From Bacteroidota bacterium (GTDB lineage: Bacteria; Bacteroidota; Bacteroidia; Flavobacteriales; Weeksellaceae), in the NCBI GenBank assembly GCA_023458535.1, contig JAEWYW010000023.1, positions 1 to 64,000 of the forward strand: 64,000 nucleotides of DNA, written 5' to 3'. The translations under genes and the position numbers were made by a program. Positions 1 through 8,312 of the stretch are shown here, in pieces. Under the pieces are notes generated by a model that made no database searches, was not told where the DNA came from, and worked only from the letters and a program-made list of their open reading frames with translations. The number at the start of each line of letters is the position of its first letter. Position 1 is the stretch's first letter.

Positions 1-197
1 AAATCCATTAGACCATTGAGTTTAATTTCGTAAATGGTGGAAAGTTGCATTCCCAGTTTTCCTTTGGGCATGCCTTTTCGATAAAACCATTCCAAATAGC
101 TAATGGGTAAATCTGCTAAAACAGTCCCTTCATATTTTCCGAAAGGCATTTTTACGACACATATTTCTTTTAATATTTCGGGTTGAATTCCTTCCAT
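1..197 (-). CDS. DUF3820 family protein, 3' end cut by window edge
   Basis: The first 65 residues of a small protein read leftward from an ATG at 197 and run off the window edge. The sequence contains MPFGKYEGTVLADLP, then YLEWFYRKGMPKGKLG and YEIKLNGL, which is the pattern of the DUF3820 family (short proteins sometimes labelled as putative quorum-sensing-regulated virulence factors, with no established biochemical role). The start lies 1 nt from the stop of the upstream AI-2E-type permease gene, so the two are almost certainly co-transcribed. The C-terminus is not visible. Family recognition is from motif memory; the function is unknown. Confidence 0.75.
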   Translation of the reverse strand, partial: MEGIQPEILKEICVVKMPFGKYEGTVLADLPISYLEWFYRKGMPKGKLGMQLSTIYEIKLNGLMD

Positions 198-198
198 T

Positions 199-1281
199 TT
201 AAATTATCAAATCTACTTTATTGTCCTCAATATCCTTATCAGGAAGTTCTAATTCAGGGATATCGTCATCAGCAAATTCATCCCTATATACTTGAATTAA
301 AAGAACGGTAAGAGAAATAAGAATCGGTCCGAAAATAAGTCCCATAAATCCAAATATATTCAGTCCCATAATGATTCCAAAGACGGTATTTAGTGGGTGT
401 ATATTTTCCAGTTTTTTAAGCAAGGTAAATCTTAACAAGTTATCAGTAAGTCCAACAACAATCAAACAATAAGCCGCCAAGCCTAATCCCATGGCATTGT
501 CGCCATTAGCAATCATAAAAATACACACAGGAACATATATAATCGCAGCTCCAACTACTGGCAGCATAGAAGCCGCTGCAGTGAGGGCGAATAATAATAC
601 CGGACTTGGTGCACCGAAAATAAAATATCCTACTAGCGCAACCAAACCCTGGCCTATTGCAACCACAGGAATACCGATGGCATTGGCGATAATCATCTTT
701 CTTATTTTATCACCTAGCAGGTTGACATTGCTTTTCTTTAACGGTGAAACATTTCTTAAAATGGTTTCAAAAGTACGCGGCTTCTCCAGCATAAAATACA
801 ATATAAAATACATCGACATAATAATTGTTAATGTATTAAAAGTACCACTGAGTGCGGTTCCCGAAAACTTACCCGCTGCAGATTTCACCTTATCAAGATT
901 CTCTTTGCTCAGGATGTCTATATGTACTTTCTGCATCACAAAATCATGAATTTTGTCTAAGAAAGCATTGAACTGAGCCATATAAGCCTCTGCATTGCCG
1001 AGTTTATCAATCAACAAATCCACAATAAAGTAGATGGGAAGGATAAGTACTACCAAAGTTGCTACCATGATTAAAGAAGCAGCCAAGCTAGGTTTCCAGT
1101 TTTTTTCTTCCTGGAGATAGAAATTATACTTTCGGGAAATGACATATAACGTAATCGCTCCTAAAACCGATGGTATGAATAATTTAAGATTGAATATGAT
1201 TAAAAAAAGCATTCCCACAATTGTGATAATCATGAAAACTTGTTTAATCTTCGATCCTGGTATAATCTCTTTATTGGGCAT
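199..1281 (-). CDS. AI-2E/PerM family transporter (UPF0118)
   Basis: A 360-residue integral membrane protein. Hydrophobic segments cluster at about residues 15-50, 65-90, 145-165, 195-290 and 300-335, the layout of the AI-2E/PerM superfamily: paired N-terminal helices, a soluble periplasmic-type segment at about 90-145, and a C-terminal bundle with glycine- and proline-rich helices. Family members have been linked to autoinducer export or Na+/H+ antiport, but most are uncharacterised, so no substrate is claimed. The acidic C-terminal tail (about residues 335-358) is cytoplasmic-like. The gene is followed 1 nt later by the DUF3820 gene, and a good promoter lies about 80 nt upstream. Confidence 0.85.
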   Translation of the reverse strand: MPNKEIIPGSKIKQVFMIITIVGMLFLIIFNLKLFIPSVLGAITLYVISRKYNFYLQEEKNWKPSLAASLIMVATLVVLILPIYFIVDLLIDKLGNAEAYMAQFNAFLDKIHDFVMQKVHIDILSKENLDKVKSAAGKFSGTALSGTFNTLTIIMSMYFILYFMLEKPRTFETILRNVSPLKKSNVNLLGDKIRKMIIANAIGIPVVAIGQGLVALVGYFIFGAPSPVLLFALTAAASMLPVVGAAIIYVPVCIFMIANGDNAMGLGLAAYCLIVVGLTDNLLRFTLLKKLENIHPLNTVFGIIMGLNIFGFMGLIFGPILISLTVLLIQVYRDEFADDDIPELELPDKDIEDNKVDLII

Positions 1282-1361
1282 ACATTTGGTCTTTTAAAGT
1301 TTTTGATTGGCATTGAATTTAACCCACTTCATGCGTGCAGTCAAACTAAAATGATGTTAAT

Positions 1362-1391
1362 CAAATATAATATTTTTAACTGAACAACAAA
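1362..1391 (-). promoter_or_regulatory. Promoter for the AI-2E permease/DUF3820 pair
   Basis: On the minus strand TTTG (1388-1391) is followed after exactly 18 nt by TATATTTG (1362-1369), matching the Bacteroidota -33/-7 consensus (TTTG, 17-21 nt, TAnnTTTG). The predicted transcript start is near 1358, giving a leader of about 77 nt before the ATG at 1281, which is longer than at most other genes here. Confidence 0.65.
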
Positions 1392-1400
1392 ATGGGAAAA

Positions 1401-2123
1401 TTATTCTTTTTCGCGAAAGATATTTTTGTAAAGCGTATAGATCATCGCATTGGTAAAAGGATAAGTAAAAAGAAAACCAATCCAAAAAGCAAAAATGCCC
1501 ACATACCTGAATATAAAAGCTACAATAACGCAGACTAAAATTTCTACGAAATAAATTTTCAAAGCCTTGATGGTCATGCCAATAGATTCAAAAATACTTT
1601 TGTTCATAAAAAACATGAGTGGACCTGCAAATAATGTGACCAAAACCCATATGGCTGGCAGTACTAATGTCGGGAAAATCAAAGAAAAAACCATAAACCA
1701 GAAAAGGTAAAAACTGGTGAACTTAAAGAAGCTAATCCCAATATACCCAGCAAAAAGATCTTTAAATTGTAAAGGTTCACCCAAATCTTTCTTTCTGAAA
1801 ATATTCAACAAACCAATATTCAGAGGATAAAGAAAAACTACCGTTCCTATAAGATACCAAGAAAACGACGCATAATTATCTGATGCAGCCATTTCCTGAA
1901 CATCTTTTTGCATAGCAACAAAATCATTTCCATGGCTCTGCATAATCGTTAAATATTGATCTAAAATCCCATACTTAACCGATGCATGGTAAAGAACAAC
2001 AGAAAATATTGAAAAATACAACAAGCTGAAAGCAACTTGGTACAACATTGTGCTCCTCCAGTACAGGAAAGCTTCCCTTAAGAATTTATCCAGACCGGGT
2101 TTCTGAGGATAAACTTTTTCCAT
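1401..2123 (-). CDS. Hypothetical multi-pass membrane protein
   Basis: A 240-residue protein with about five or six hydrophobic segments (roughly residues 25-50, 85-110, 125-150, 155-175, 190-215 and 215-230) and basic or acidic connecting loops. I do not recognise a catalytic or transport motif. Similar proteins in Chryseobacterium-type genomes carry the misleading database name beta-carotene 15,15'-monooxygenase, but the iron-binding histidines of that family are not evident here, so the name should not be used. The gene is divergent from pabB and shares a compact bidirectional promoter region with it. Coding status is supported by length, composition and a clean promoter. Confidence 0.7.
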   Translation of the reverse strand: MEKVYPQKPGLDKFLREAFLYWRSTMLYQVAFSLLYFSIFSVVLYHASVKYGILDQYLTIMQSHGNDFVAMQKDVQEMAASDNYASFSWYLIGTVVFLYPLNIGLLNIFRKKDLGEPLQFKDLFAGYIGISFFKFTSFYLFWFMVFSLIFPTLVLPAIWVLVTLFAGPLMFFMNKSIFESIGMTIKALKIYFVEILVCVIVAFIFRYVGIFAFWIGFLFTYPFTNAMIYTLYKNIFREKE

Positions 2124-2136
2124 AATTTATTTTCTA

Positions 2137-2165
2137 CAAAAATACATACTAATTGTTGAATAAAA
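2137..2165 (-). promoter_or_regulatory. Promoter for the membrane protein gene at 1401-2123
   Basis: Reading leftward, TTTT (2162-2165), 17 nt, then TATTTTTG (2137-2144), which fits TAnnTTTG exactly. The predicted leader is about 10 nt. It overlaps the oppositely oriented pabB promoter, so the two transcription units may compete or be co-regulated. Confidence 0.55.
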
Positions 2166-2184
2166 CGACAAAGCACTAAATTTG
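2156..2184 (+). promoter_or_regulatory. pabB promoter with -7 box 4 nt before the ATG
   Basis: TTG (2156-2158), an 18-nt spacer and TAAATTTG (2177-2184). The -7 box ends 4 nt before the ATG at 2189, so the predicted transcript begins at or next to that codon. Either the mRNA is leaderless or translation starts at the in-frame ATG at 2222. Confidence 0.55.
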
Positions 2185-2188
2185 TACC

Positions 2189-3166
2189 ATGCAGAATACG
2201 CCATCACAACAATTCGAAAAAATGAATCTTTTATCGACAAGAAAAGAGGCTTTTTTTTTCGTTATTAACTTCTTGGGCACGGAAGTGAGATTATTTACAA
2301 CCGACGAATTAAACTCTGCAGATATTTATATTGATTTTCCAAATTTTAAAAAGCATACTCATCAAAATCCTATTCAGAAAGATTTTAGTTTTCTATCTTT
2401 TCCCACAACATTAGAAGAATATCAAAAGGGCTTCGACATTGTTCAGAATAATTTAAAGCTTGGCAACTCATACTTAACCAATTACACCACCAAAACACCC
2501 ATACAAACAAGTTTAGATTTACAGGATATTTTCAATTTCTCAAAAGCAAAATATAAACTTTTTTATCAGAACCAATTCGTTGTTTTCTCACCAGAAACTT
2601 TTATTGAAATCAAAGGAAACATCATTTCTACACATCCCATGAAAGGCACCATTGATGCTTCCATTGAGAATGCGCCTGAAGTTTTAAAAAATGATATTAA
2701 AGAAAAAGCGGAACACTATACTGTAGTTGATTTATTAAGAAATGATCTGAGTATGGTCGCAGACAATGTGCACGTAGATGAATTTCAAAGAATTGATTTG
2801 ATAAAAACTCCGCAAAAAAATCTATATGCGATGAGTTCGGAGATTTCTGGCAAAATAAAACCAGAATTTGAAGCTAAAATTGGTAGCATCTTACAGAAAC
2901 TGATTCCTGCTGGCTCTATATTAGGCGCTCCAAAACCCAAAACCCTAGAAATAATTCTGAATGCTGAAGACTACGACAGAGGTTTCTATACGGGTATTTG
3001 CGGCTATTTTGATGGCAAAAATTTAGATTCTTGCGTGATGATTCGTTTTATTGAGGAAGAAGATGGAAATTTATACTTTAAAAGTGGCGGCGGTATCACA
3101 CATTTAAGTAAATTAGAGGACGAGTATCAAGAAATGAAAAACAAAATCTATGTCCCAATTTATTGA
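2189..3166 (+). CDS. pabB: Aminodeoxychorismate synthase component I (short PabB-type)
   Basis: Chorismate-binding enzyme that converts chorismate to 4-amino-4-deoxychorismate in p-aminobenzoate/folate synthesis. At 325 residues it lacks the N-terminal regulatory domain of full-length PabB/TrpE, as is common in Bacteroidota. Visible family motifs are ISTHPMKGT (lysine at residue 152, where PabB-type enzymes carry the nucleophilic Lys and TrpE carries Ala), EKAEHYTVVDLLRNDLS, GAPKPKT and TGICGYFDG. The lysine favours PabB over anthranilate synthase. The next gene, the putative lyase pabC, starts 17 nt before this stop in another frame, implying coupled expression. An alternative start at 2222 would remove 11 residues. 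Confidence 0.87.
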   Translation: MQNTPSQQFEKMNLLSTRKEAFFFVINFLGTEVRLFTTDELNSADIYIDFPNFKKHTHQNPIQKDFSFLSFPTTLEEYQKGFDIVQNNLKLGNSYLTNYTTKTPIQTSLDLQDIFNFSKAKYKLFYQNQFVVFSPETFIEIKGNIISTHPMKGTIDASIENAPEVLKNDIKEKAEHYTVVDLLRNDLSMVADNVHVDEFQRIDLIKTPQKNLYAMSSEISGKIKPEFEAKIGSILQKLIPAGSILGAPKPKTLEIILNAEDYDRGFYTGICGYFDGKNLDSCVMIRFIEEEDGNLYFKSGGGITHLSKLEDEYQEMKNKIYVPIY

Positions 3167-3776
3167 AAGCATTAAAGTAGAAGATCAGGAAGCGTTTTTA
3201 TTAGAACTTCATCAGAAAAGAGTAAATGACACATTTTCTTATTTTGGTAAGGATTCCGCTATTGATCTCAAAAAAATCATCAAAGATTTGGATATAGACG
3301 ACGATGGATTTTATAAACTTCGGATCGTTTACGACCTCGACAAAAACTTTAGAACACAGTTAATACCTTACGCAGTATCAGAAATTTCCAATTTCCAATT
3401 GGTAGAAAACAATACCTTCGATTATTCTTTTAAGTTTGAAGACCGAAAAGAATTGGAGAAAATGAAAACACAGTCTAAAGCGGAAGAAATAATCATTGTA
3501 AAAAATAATCACATTACAGACACTTCCTTTTCCAACCTCTTATTTTTAAGAGACAAGCATTGGTACACACCTTCCACCTACTTGCTGAATGGTGTGCAGC
3601 GGCAGGACCTTTTGAAACGCAAGAAGATAAAAGAAGCAGAAATCACTTTAAATAATATCAAAACTTTTACTCATTTTCAAATCATTAATGCATTAAATGA
3701 TTTTGATGATATGTTCATATACCCTATTGAAAAAATTATCAATCTACCTTCAGAAAGGTTGCATTTAGAAATCTGA
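3150..3776 (+). CDS. pabC: Class IV aminotransferase-fold protein, probable 4-amino-4-deoxychorismate lyase
   Basis: A 208-residue class IV aminotransferase-fold protein, overlapping pabB by 17 nt. The characteristic C-terminal half is visible: KAEEIIIVKNNHITDTSFSNLLF, then WYTPSTYLLNGVQR, the region that cradles pyridoxal phosphate in this fold. By position and pairing it most likely releases pyruvate from aminodeoxychorismate to give p-aminobenzoate. A lysine in the YSFKFEDRK stretch is the best candidate for the Schiff base, but this is an assignment by pattern. The N-terminal region is shorter than in E. coli PabC. Branched-chain aminotransferase activity is the main alternative and is less likely in this context. 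The gene converges on menD with a 2-nt gap. Confidence 0.78.
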   Translation: MSQFIESIKVEDQEAFLLELHQKRVNDTFSYFGKDSAIDLKKIIKDLDIDDDGFYKLRIVYDLDKNFRTQLIPYAVSEISNFQLVENNTFDYSFKFEDRKELEKMKTQSKAEEIIIVKNNHITDTSFSNLLFLRDKHWYTPSTYLLNGVQRQDLLKRKKIKEAEITLNNIKTFTHFQIINALNDFDDMFIYPIEKIINLPSERLHLEI

Positions 3777-3778
3777 AG

Positions 3779-5449
3779 TTAGCTCATATACTCAAAGTAC
3801 CCTCTCAAAATTTCAGCGTTATTCATTTCTTCGGTGAAAACTTCTAAAATTTTGGGTTGCGTATCTGGTTTAAAGAAATTTTCCAGTACCCTGTCGAGTG
3901 TCATTTCATCTTCCACCTTTGTATAAGAAAAGCCAAAGCTTTTTGCTAAATGTTCTGCATTTCTATGATGTTTGGTAGCAATAAACTCATCTAAAATACT
4001 TTCGTTGGCATTACTTGGACCAGGAATAATTTTGAAAATGTTCCCCTCGCCATTATTGAATATAATAATTCTCGTAAATGGCGGAATATACTGGTTCCAC
4101 AGACCGTTAATATCATAAAAGAAGCTTAAATCTCCTGTAATTAAGAGCGTGGGATTTTTACTTTTAATGGCAAAGCCCATCGCAGTTGAAGTGCAGCCAT
4201 CAATACCACTCGTACCACGGTTACAATAAGCTTTATTTTTCTTAAAATCAAACAGCTGTGCATAACGTATCGCTGACGAATTTGAAAAATGAATATTATA
4301 GTTTTCTGGAATTGCCAATGATAGTAAATAAAACAGATTAAAATCTGAATAGCCTATTTTCTGGATATATTCTTCATGTTTCGCATCTTTTTTATCTCGC
4401 AAAACATCCCATAAATTAAAATACGGACTTGGCTCTAGATTGATCTTCTGAATTAATTGCGTAAAAAAAACTTCTGGCTGCGTTTCTACCTTTTCTGTCA
4501 GGGCAAAATAAGTATCTGGCTGCCAAACCTCATCAATATGCCAGTGTTGCTTAGGTTTTGCTTTGCGCAGAAATTGCTTTACTTTTTTCGAAACCACGTT
4601 CTGTCCCACCGTCACTAACAAGTCTGGCGCATATTGCTGATAATCTTCATCAGAGAAATTATAAATATAACGGTCTATATGCTTAAAAAATTTATCGTTA
4701 TGTAAATTAGAGTTTACTTCGGAAAGCACAACAGCAGAGTGATTTTTCACCAACTGTCCTAAAAGTGTTTCTAATTCTTCACTGTAATCTTTTGTACCCA
4801 CTAAAATTAAAATTCTCTTGGAAGTATTCCAATCTGCAACCAAGTTGTTAGGAATTTCATATTTTTTGTCTTTCAATGTTTTTTCAACGGACGGGAATGT
4901 TGGAATCTCAGAAACCAAATGATAAAGCGGTTCTTCTAAAGGAATATTAATGTGTACTGGACCCTGCTTTTCTATGCACAGTTCAATCGCTTTTTTTACA
5001 GTATCAAAATTAAAGTCGTCCGCATTTTCTCTGCTATCTTCTAAAAGCTCAAAATCTCCATAGGAATGTTGATGGTATAAATGTTTCTGACGAATCGTTT
5101 GTCCGTCAAAAATATCTACGAAATCTGTCGGTCTGTCGGCAGTTAAAATCAACATCGGTACGTTTTGGTAAAAAGCCTCAGTAACTGCAGGATAGTAATT
5201 GGCCGCCGCAGAACCGCTTGTACACGTAATTACAACAGGTTTCTTCTCACTTTTCGCCATTCCCATTCCCACAAAAGCCGCACTTCGCTCATCTACAATA
5301 CTGTAGCAGTTGAAATCATCGGTCTCCCCAAAATGTATTGCCAGTGGTGCGTTACGGGAACCAGGAGAAATAACAACGTTATAAATGCCATATTCTTTCA
5401 ACAGATGAGCCAATATCTGAATGCTTCTTTTAGATGAGAACTTTTTCAT
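3779..5449 (-). CDS. menD: 2-succinyl-5-enolpyruvyl-6-hydroxy-3-cyclohexene-1-carboxylate synthase
   Basis: Thiamine-diphosphate enzyme that condenses isochorismate with 2-oxoglutarate in menaquinone synthesis. The 556 residues match the usual length. Visible motifs are SPGSRNAPLA near residue 28, DERSAAF with the cofactor-activating glutamate, TSGSAAANYYPAV, the GDLSFFYDINGLWN ThDP/Mg motif near residue 440, and NNGEGNIF. Menaquinone is the main quinone of Bacteroidota, so this should be essential for respiration. No other men gene is in the window, which is common in this group. It shares the chorismate pool with the convergent pabB-pabC pair. The start is fixed by an exceptionally good promoter directly upstream. 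Confidence 0.95.
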   Translation of the reverse strand: MKKFSSKRSIQILAHLLKEYGIYNVVISPGSRNAPLAIHFGETDDFNCYSIVDERSAAFVGMGMAKSEKKPVVITCTSGSAAANYYPAVTEAFYQNVPMLILTADRPTDFVDIFDGQTIRQKHLYHQHSYGDFELLEDSRENADDFNFDTVKKAIELCIEKQGPVHINIPLEEPLYHLVSEIPTFPSVEKTLKDKKYEIPNNLVADWNTSKRILILVGTKDYSEELETLLGQLVKNHSAVVLSEVNSNLHNDKFFKHIDRYIYNFSDEDYQQYAPDLLVTVGQNVVSKKVKQFLRKAKPKQHWHIDEVWQPDTYFALTEKVETQPEVFFTQLIQKINLEPSPYFNLWDVLRDKKDAKHEEYIQKIGYSDFNLFYLLSLAIPENYNIHFSNSSAIRYAQLFDFKKNKAYCNRGTSGIDGCTSTAMGFAIKSKNPTLLITGDLSFFYDINGLWNQYIPPFTRIIIFNNGEGNIFKIIPGPSNANESILDEFIATKHHRNAEHLAKSFGFSYTKVEDEMTLDRVLENFFKPDTQPKILEVFTEEMNNAEILRGYFEYMS

Positions 5450-5453
5450 GCTG

Positions 5454-5483
5454 CAAATTTACTCTATTCATTGTAGATGCAAA
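5454..5483 (-). promoter_or_regulatory. menD promoter, consensus, apparently leaderless
   Basis: Leftward TTTG (5480-5483), exactly 18 nt, TAAATTTG (5454-5461), then 4 nt and the menD ATG (5447-5449). Both boxes are perfect Bacteroidota consensus. A start about 4 nt after the -7 box would fall on the ATG itself. Confidence 0.75.
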
Positions 5484-5597
5484 AAACTTAATTAATTATT
5501 CTTGAAAACACCTCCATAACAATTAAAATATATGAAAGTTAGAAAGTCTTAAAATCAAAAAAATTGTAATTTAGCCCAGATTTAAATTTCAAAAACA

Positions 5598-6548
5598 ATG
5601 GAGAAAATTCCAAGTGTAGACCTGCGTGATTTCCTTTCGGACAACCCGGAACGCAAACAGAAATTTGTAAATGAAATCGGAAAAGCTTACGAAGAAATAG
5701 GTTTTGTAGCCCTAAAGGGACATTTTTTAGATGACCAATTGGTAAGCAATCTTTATGGTGAAGTAAAAAACTTCTTCGATCTTCCTCTTGAAACCAAAAA
5801 GAAATATGCCATCCCTGGAATTGGTGGACAAAGAGGATATGTTGGTTTTAAAGAAGAAACCGCAAAAGGATTTAAAAAAGGTGATTTGAAAGAATTTTGG
5901 CATTTCGGACAATACCTTTCAGATGATTCTAAGTATAAATCTGTTTATCCAGATAATGTAAGCGTTGAAGAACTACCAAAATTCAACGAAGCAGGCAAGG
6001 AAACTTATAAAATGTTGGAGAAAACAGGAAAGTATGTTCTGCGCGCTTTGGCTTTGCATTTAGGTTTGGATGAGTTTTATTTTGATAAATATATTGATGA
6101 GGGAAACTCTATTTTAAGACCAATCCATTATCCACCGATAACAGAAGAACCAGATGATGCGGTGCGTGCTGCTGCGCATGGTGATATTAATTTGATCACT
6201 CTCTTAATGGGTGCGCAAGGCAAAGGCTTACAGGTACAAAACCATAATGGCGAGTGGATTGATGCTATTGCCGAACCAGACGAATTGATGATTAATGTAG
6301 GTGACATGCTTTCGAGGCATACGAATAATAAACTAAAATCGACGATTCACAGAGTGGTGAACCCGCCAAGAGAACTTTGGGGAACATCAAGATATTCCGT
6401 GCCGTTTTTTATGCATCCAGTAAGCGAAATGCCATTAAATGCTTTGGAAGGAACTTACGATGATGAAAATCCTAAATTATATCCAGATACCACTGCAGGC
6501 GAGTTTTTGCATGAAAGATTGGTAGAATTGGGCTTAATTAAAGAATAA
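5598..6548 (+). CDS. Isopenicillin N synthase-like 2-oxoglutarate/Fe(II) dioxygenase
   Basis: A 316-residue non-haem iron oxygenase. The iron triad is visible as H194-x-D196 (AHGDINLITLL) and H251 (STIHRVVNPP), and the 2-oxoglutarate carboxylate contact as R265-x-S267 (SRYSVPFF). The N-terminal DIOX_N-type domain (about residues 4-115) has the GFVALKGH and GQRGYVGFKEETAKG signatures. Relatives oxidise very diverse small molecules, so no substrate is proposed. It is a monocistronic unit with its own terminator and no biosynthetic neighbours, so context does not help. The start is the first ATG; no alternative methionine precedes the conserved domain. Confidence 0.88.
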   Translation: MEKIPSVDLRDFLSDNPERKQKFVNEIGKAYEEIGFVALKGHFLDDQLVSNLYGEVKNFFDLPLETKKKYAIPGIGGQRGYVGFKEETAKGFKKGDLKEFWHFGQYLSDDSKYKSVYPDNVSVEELPKFNEAGKETYKMLEKTGKYVLRALALHLGLDEFYFDKYIDEGNSILRPIHYPPITEEPDDAVRAAAHGDINLITLLMGAQGKGLQVQNHNGEWIDAIAEPDELMINVGDMLSRHTNNKLKSTIHRVVNPPRELWGTSRYSVPFFMHPVSEMPLNALEGTYDDENPKLYPDTTAGEFLHERLVELGLIKE

Positions 6549-6572
6549 TCTCATTTCTAATATACATATACA

Positions 6573-6603
6573 ACTGCTTCAAGGAATTTTGGAGCAGTTT
6601 TTT
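6573..6603 (+). terminator. Rho-independent terminator after the dioxygenase gene
   Basis: An 11-bp stem (AACTGCTTCAA pairing with TTGGAGCAGTT, one G-U pair), a 6-nt loop and a run of T immediately after, 25 nt past the stop codon. Confidence 0.8.
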
Positions 6604-6628
6604 GTTTACCTTTTTGTGATTTTGAATG

Positions 6629-6698
6629 TAGAGAAGTGAAGCGAAAAATCTCTAAAACTATGATCAATAAGATTTCTCCTTCGTCGGAATAACAGAGT
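6629..6698. repeat. Degraded dispersed REP-like intergenic element
   Basis: The stretch holds GAAGCGAAAAATCTC and, about 20 nt later, AGATTTCTCCTTCGTCGGAA, which are imperfect inverted copies. Read on the minus strand it resembles a TGTCATTCCGA...AAATCT element that I recall as frequent between genes in Bacteroidota. A related shorter piece lies at 28019-28044. The assignment rests on memory of that pattern and was not searched. Confidence 0.4.
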
Positions 6699-6783
6699 TT
6701 AGTGACTATTAATTTTTTTGAATATTAAAACAGAAGTAGAATAAATTTTTAAAATTTAACTTTTTTATAGATGTAGCTGATAT

Positions 6784-7832
6784 TCAAAATAATCTCAACT
6801 GTTGTTCTTTTGTTCCGGTAAAATTTTCAGTTGAAAGTTGGGGCAATTCTTTGTCAGAAAAATACTTTTTCCTGCCCAATGCAAAAGTATTGTGTATCAT
6901 CTCCGCAATATTCCCTTCCCCCTTATACCTTTCATAAATTCGTTTTTCACCCAGTTTTCCTCCGCGCATGGATCGGATTAAATTCAAAACCTTACTGGCT
7001 CTATCGGGAAAATGATGTTCAATCCAATTAACAAAAACTGGCTCTACCGTGTCATTCAGTCGGACTAATGTATAACCAAAACCCAAAGCTCCCGCTTCGG
7101 AAATGGTTTTAAGAATATTCAAACTTTCATCACTGGTTAATCCTGGGATGACAGGAGCCACCATTACGTGAACAGGTACTTTATTTTCTGAAAGAATTTC
7201 AATTGCTTTAAGCTTATTTTTGGTGGAACTGGTGCGGGGCTCCATTTTACGTCGAAGATCTTCATTAATGGTAGGAATACTAAGGTAATCGTAACTAAAT
7301 TTTGTTCAGCAAGTTTTGTGAGGATGTCCAAATCTCTTAACACCAATGCATTTTTAGTAATGATTGATACAGGATGCCGATAGTCTAAACAGGTCTGCAA
7401 TAATTGTCTGGTAATCTCAAAATGTCGTTCTGCAGGCTGATAACAGTCTGTATTTCCTGAAAGCATGATTGTTTTAGGCACATAGCCTCGCTTTTTAAAA
7501 AATTTTTCCAGTAACTCAGGAGCATTTTTTTTGACCATGATTTTTCTTTCAAAATCTACTCCTGCACTATAACCCCAATATTCATGAGTGGGCCGAGCAA
7601 AACAATAAGAACAACCATGTTCGCAACCCTGATACGTATTCATGGAATATTCCATCCTCAAATCTGGGCTCTTCACCTCATTAACAATAGTTTTGGGAAA
7701 AACTTCAAGAAAACTCGTCTTCTGAACATCAATTTCGTCCTCATCATCAGGCTCAAAAGTATAACGATCAAAACGGTTAAGCGTATTTTTAACCGCACCC
7801 TGACCTTTAATATTTGCATGCTTATCGTTCAT
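6784..7832 (-). pseudogene. PA0069-family radical SAM protein, split by a 1-nt frameshift
   Basis: One gene is broken into two overlapping frames. The first part, from the ATG at 7832, carries the radical SAM cluster C70-x3-C74-x2-C77 (GCEHGCSYCFARP) and TIMLSGNTDCYQPAE. The second part ends with MEPRTSSTKNKL, VMVAPVIPGLTSDE and MRGGKLGEKRIYERYKGEG, typical of the PA0069/SplB-like family. Near 7281 (plus strand AATACTAAGG) restoring one T gives the continuous reading TLSIPTINEDLRRKMEPRTSS, exactly the expected junction. The family has no settled substrate. As written, the product would be truncated after the SAM-binding half. The site is not in a long homopolymer, which makes a genuine mutation somewhat likelier than a base-calling slip, but an assembly error cannot be excluded. 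Confidence 0.85.
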
Positions 7833-7894
7833 GATGATGTAAATGTAAAACCCAAACTGATAATAATAATGAACTTTAACACTGATTTTATCCA

Positions 7895-7929
7895 CAAAAA
7901 ATCCAACACCTAAAAGCAGGTATTGGATT
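7895..7929 (-). terminator. Terminator downstream of the small membrane protein gene
   Basis: Leftward transcripts meet AATCCAATACCT, a 6-nt loop, AGGTGTTGGATT (12-bp stem with one G-U pair) and then six U. This separates the 65-residue gene from the radical SAM gene. Confidence 0.85.
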
Positions 7930-7962
7930 CTAAAAACTATTTATATGTTTATTACTAAAACT

Positions 7963-8160
7963 CTATTTTAAAGCTAAAAGTTCAATACCGTGATTGTCAT
8001 CATCGTTGGTGTGCCATCCAAAATACGGGTGGTATTCAGAATATTTCTGAACATCTGTAATCCTTGTTTTTTTCTGCATCATTTTCTTGAAACCAATTAG
8101 TCCTAGTACAGCAATGAATCCTAATCCACTTGCGAGTAAAACTCCAACTTCTTTTTTCAT
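7963..8160 (-). CDS. Small single-pass membrane protein, unknown function
   Basis: A 65-residue protein starting at the ATG at 8160, chosen over an upstream in-frame start at 8190 because the sequence then begins with the typical MKKEV before the hydrophobic helix (about residues 6-25, GVLLASGLGFIAVLGLIGF). A basic stretch KKMMQKKTR follows, then a hydrophilic C-terminus with HPYFGWHTNDDDNHG. It resembles the short anchored proteins abundant in Flavobacteriia, but I do not recognise a family. It has its own terminator, which supports real expression. Confidence 0.55.
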   Translation of the reverse strand: MKKEVGVLLASGLGFIAVLGLIGFKKMMQKKTRITDVQKYSEYHPYFGWHTNDDDNHGIELLALK

Positions 8161-8312
8161 AATGTTTAATTTGCTGCTAGTTAAGAGCAAAAAACATACC
8201 CAATGAAATTATTAATTAATAAATTTTTGTTAAGATTTTGAAGTGAATGATAACGTTTACGAATATTGTTTCATGGTTTAATTATTGCTATCTTTAAAAT
8301 AAAAATAACAAT

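Noticed and set aside
199..1281. A quorum-sensing role suggested by the name AI-2E transporter
   Set aside because: The family name is historic. There is no luxS or lsr-like gene here and members with other transport roles are known, so no signalling function is claimed.
1401..2123. Beta-carotene 15,15'-monooxygenase, a label used for similar membrane proteins
   Set aside because: No carotenoid-oxygenase histidine pattern is visible; the protein is a plain multi-helix membrane protein.
7888..7896. A perfect DnaA box, TTATCCACA
   Set aside because: A single 9-mer is expected about once in every two windows of this size by chance. There is no cluster of boxes, no AT-rich unwinding block and no dnaA or dnaN nearby, so it is not evidence of an origin.
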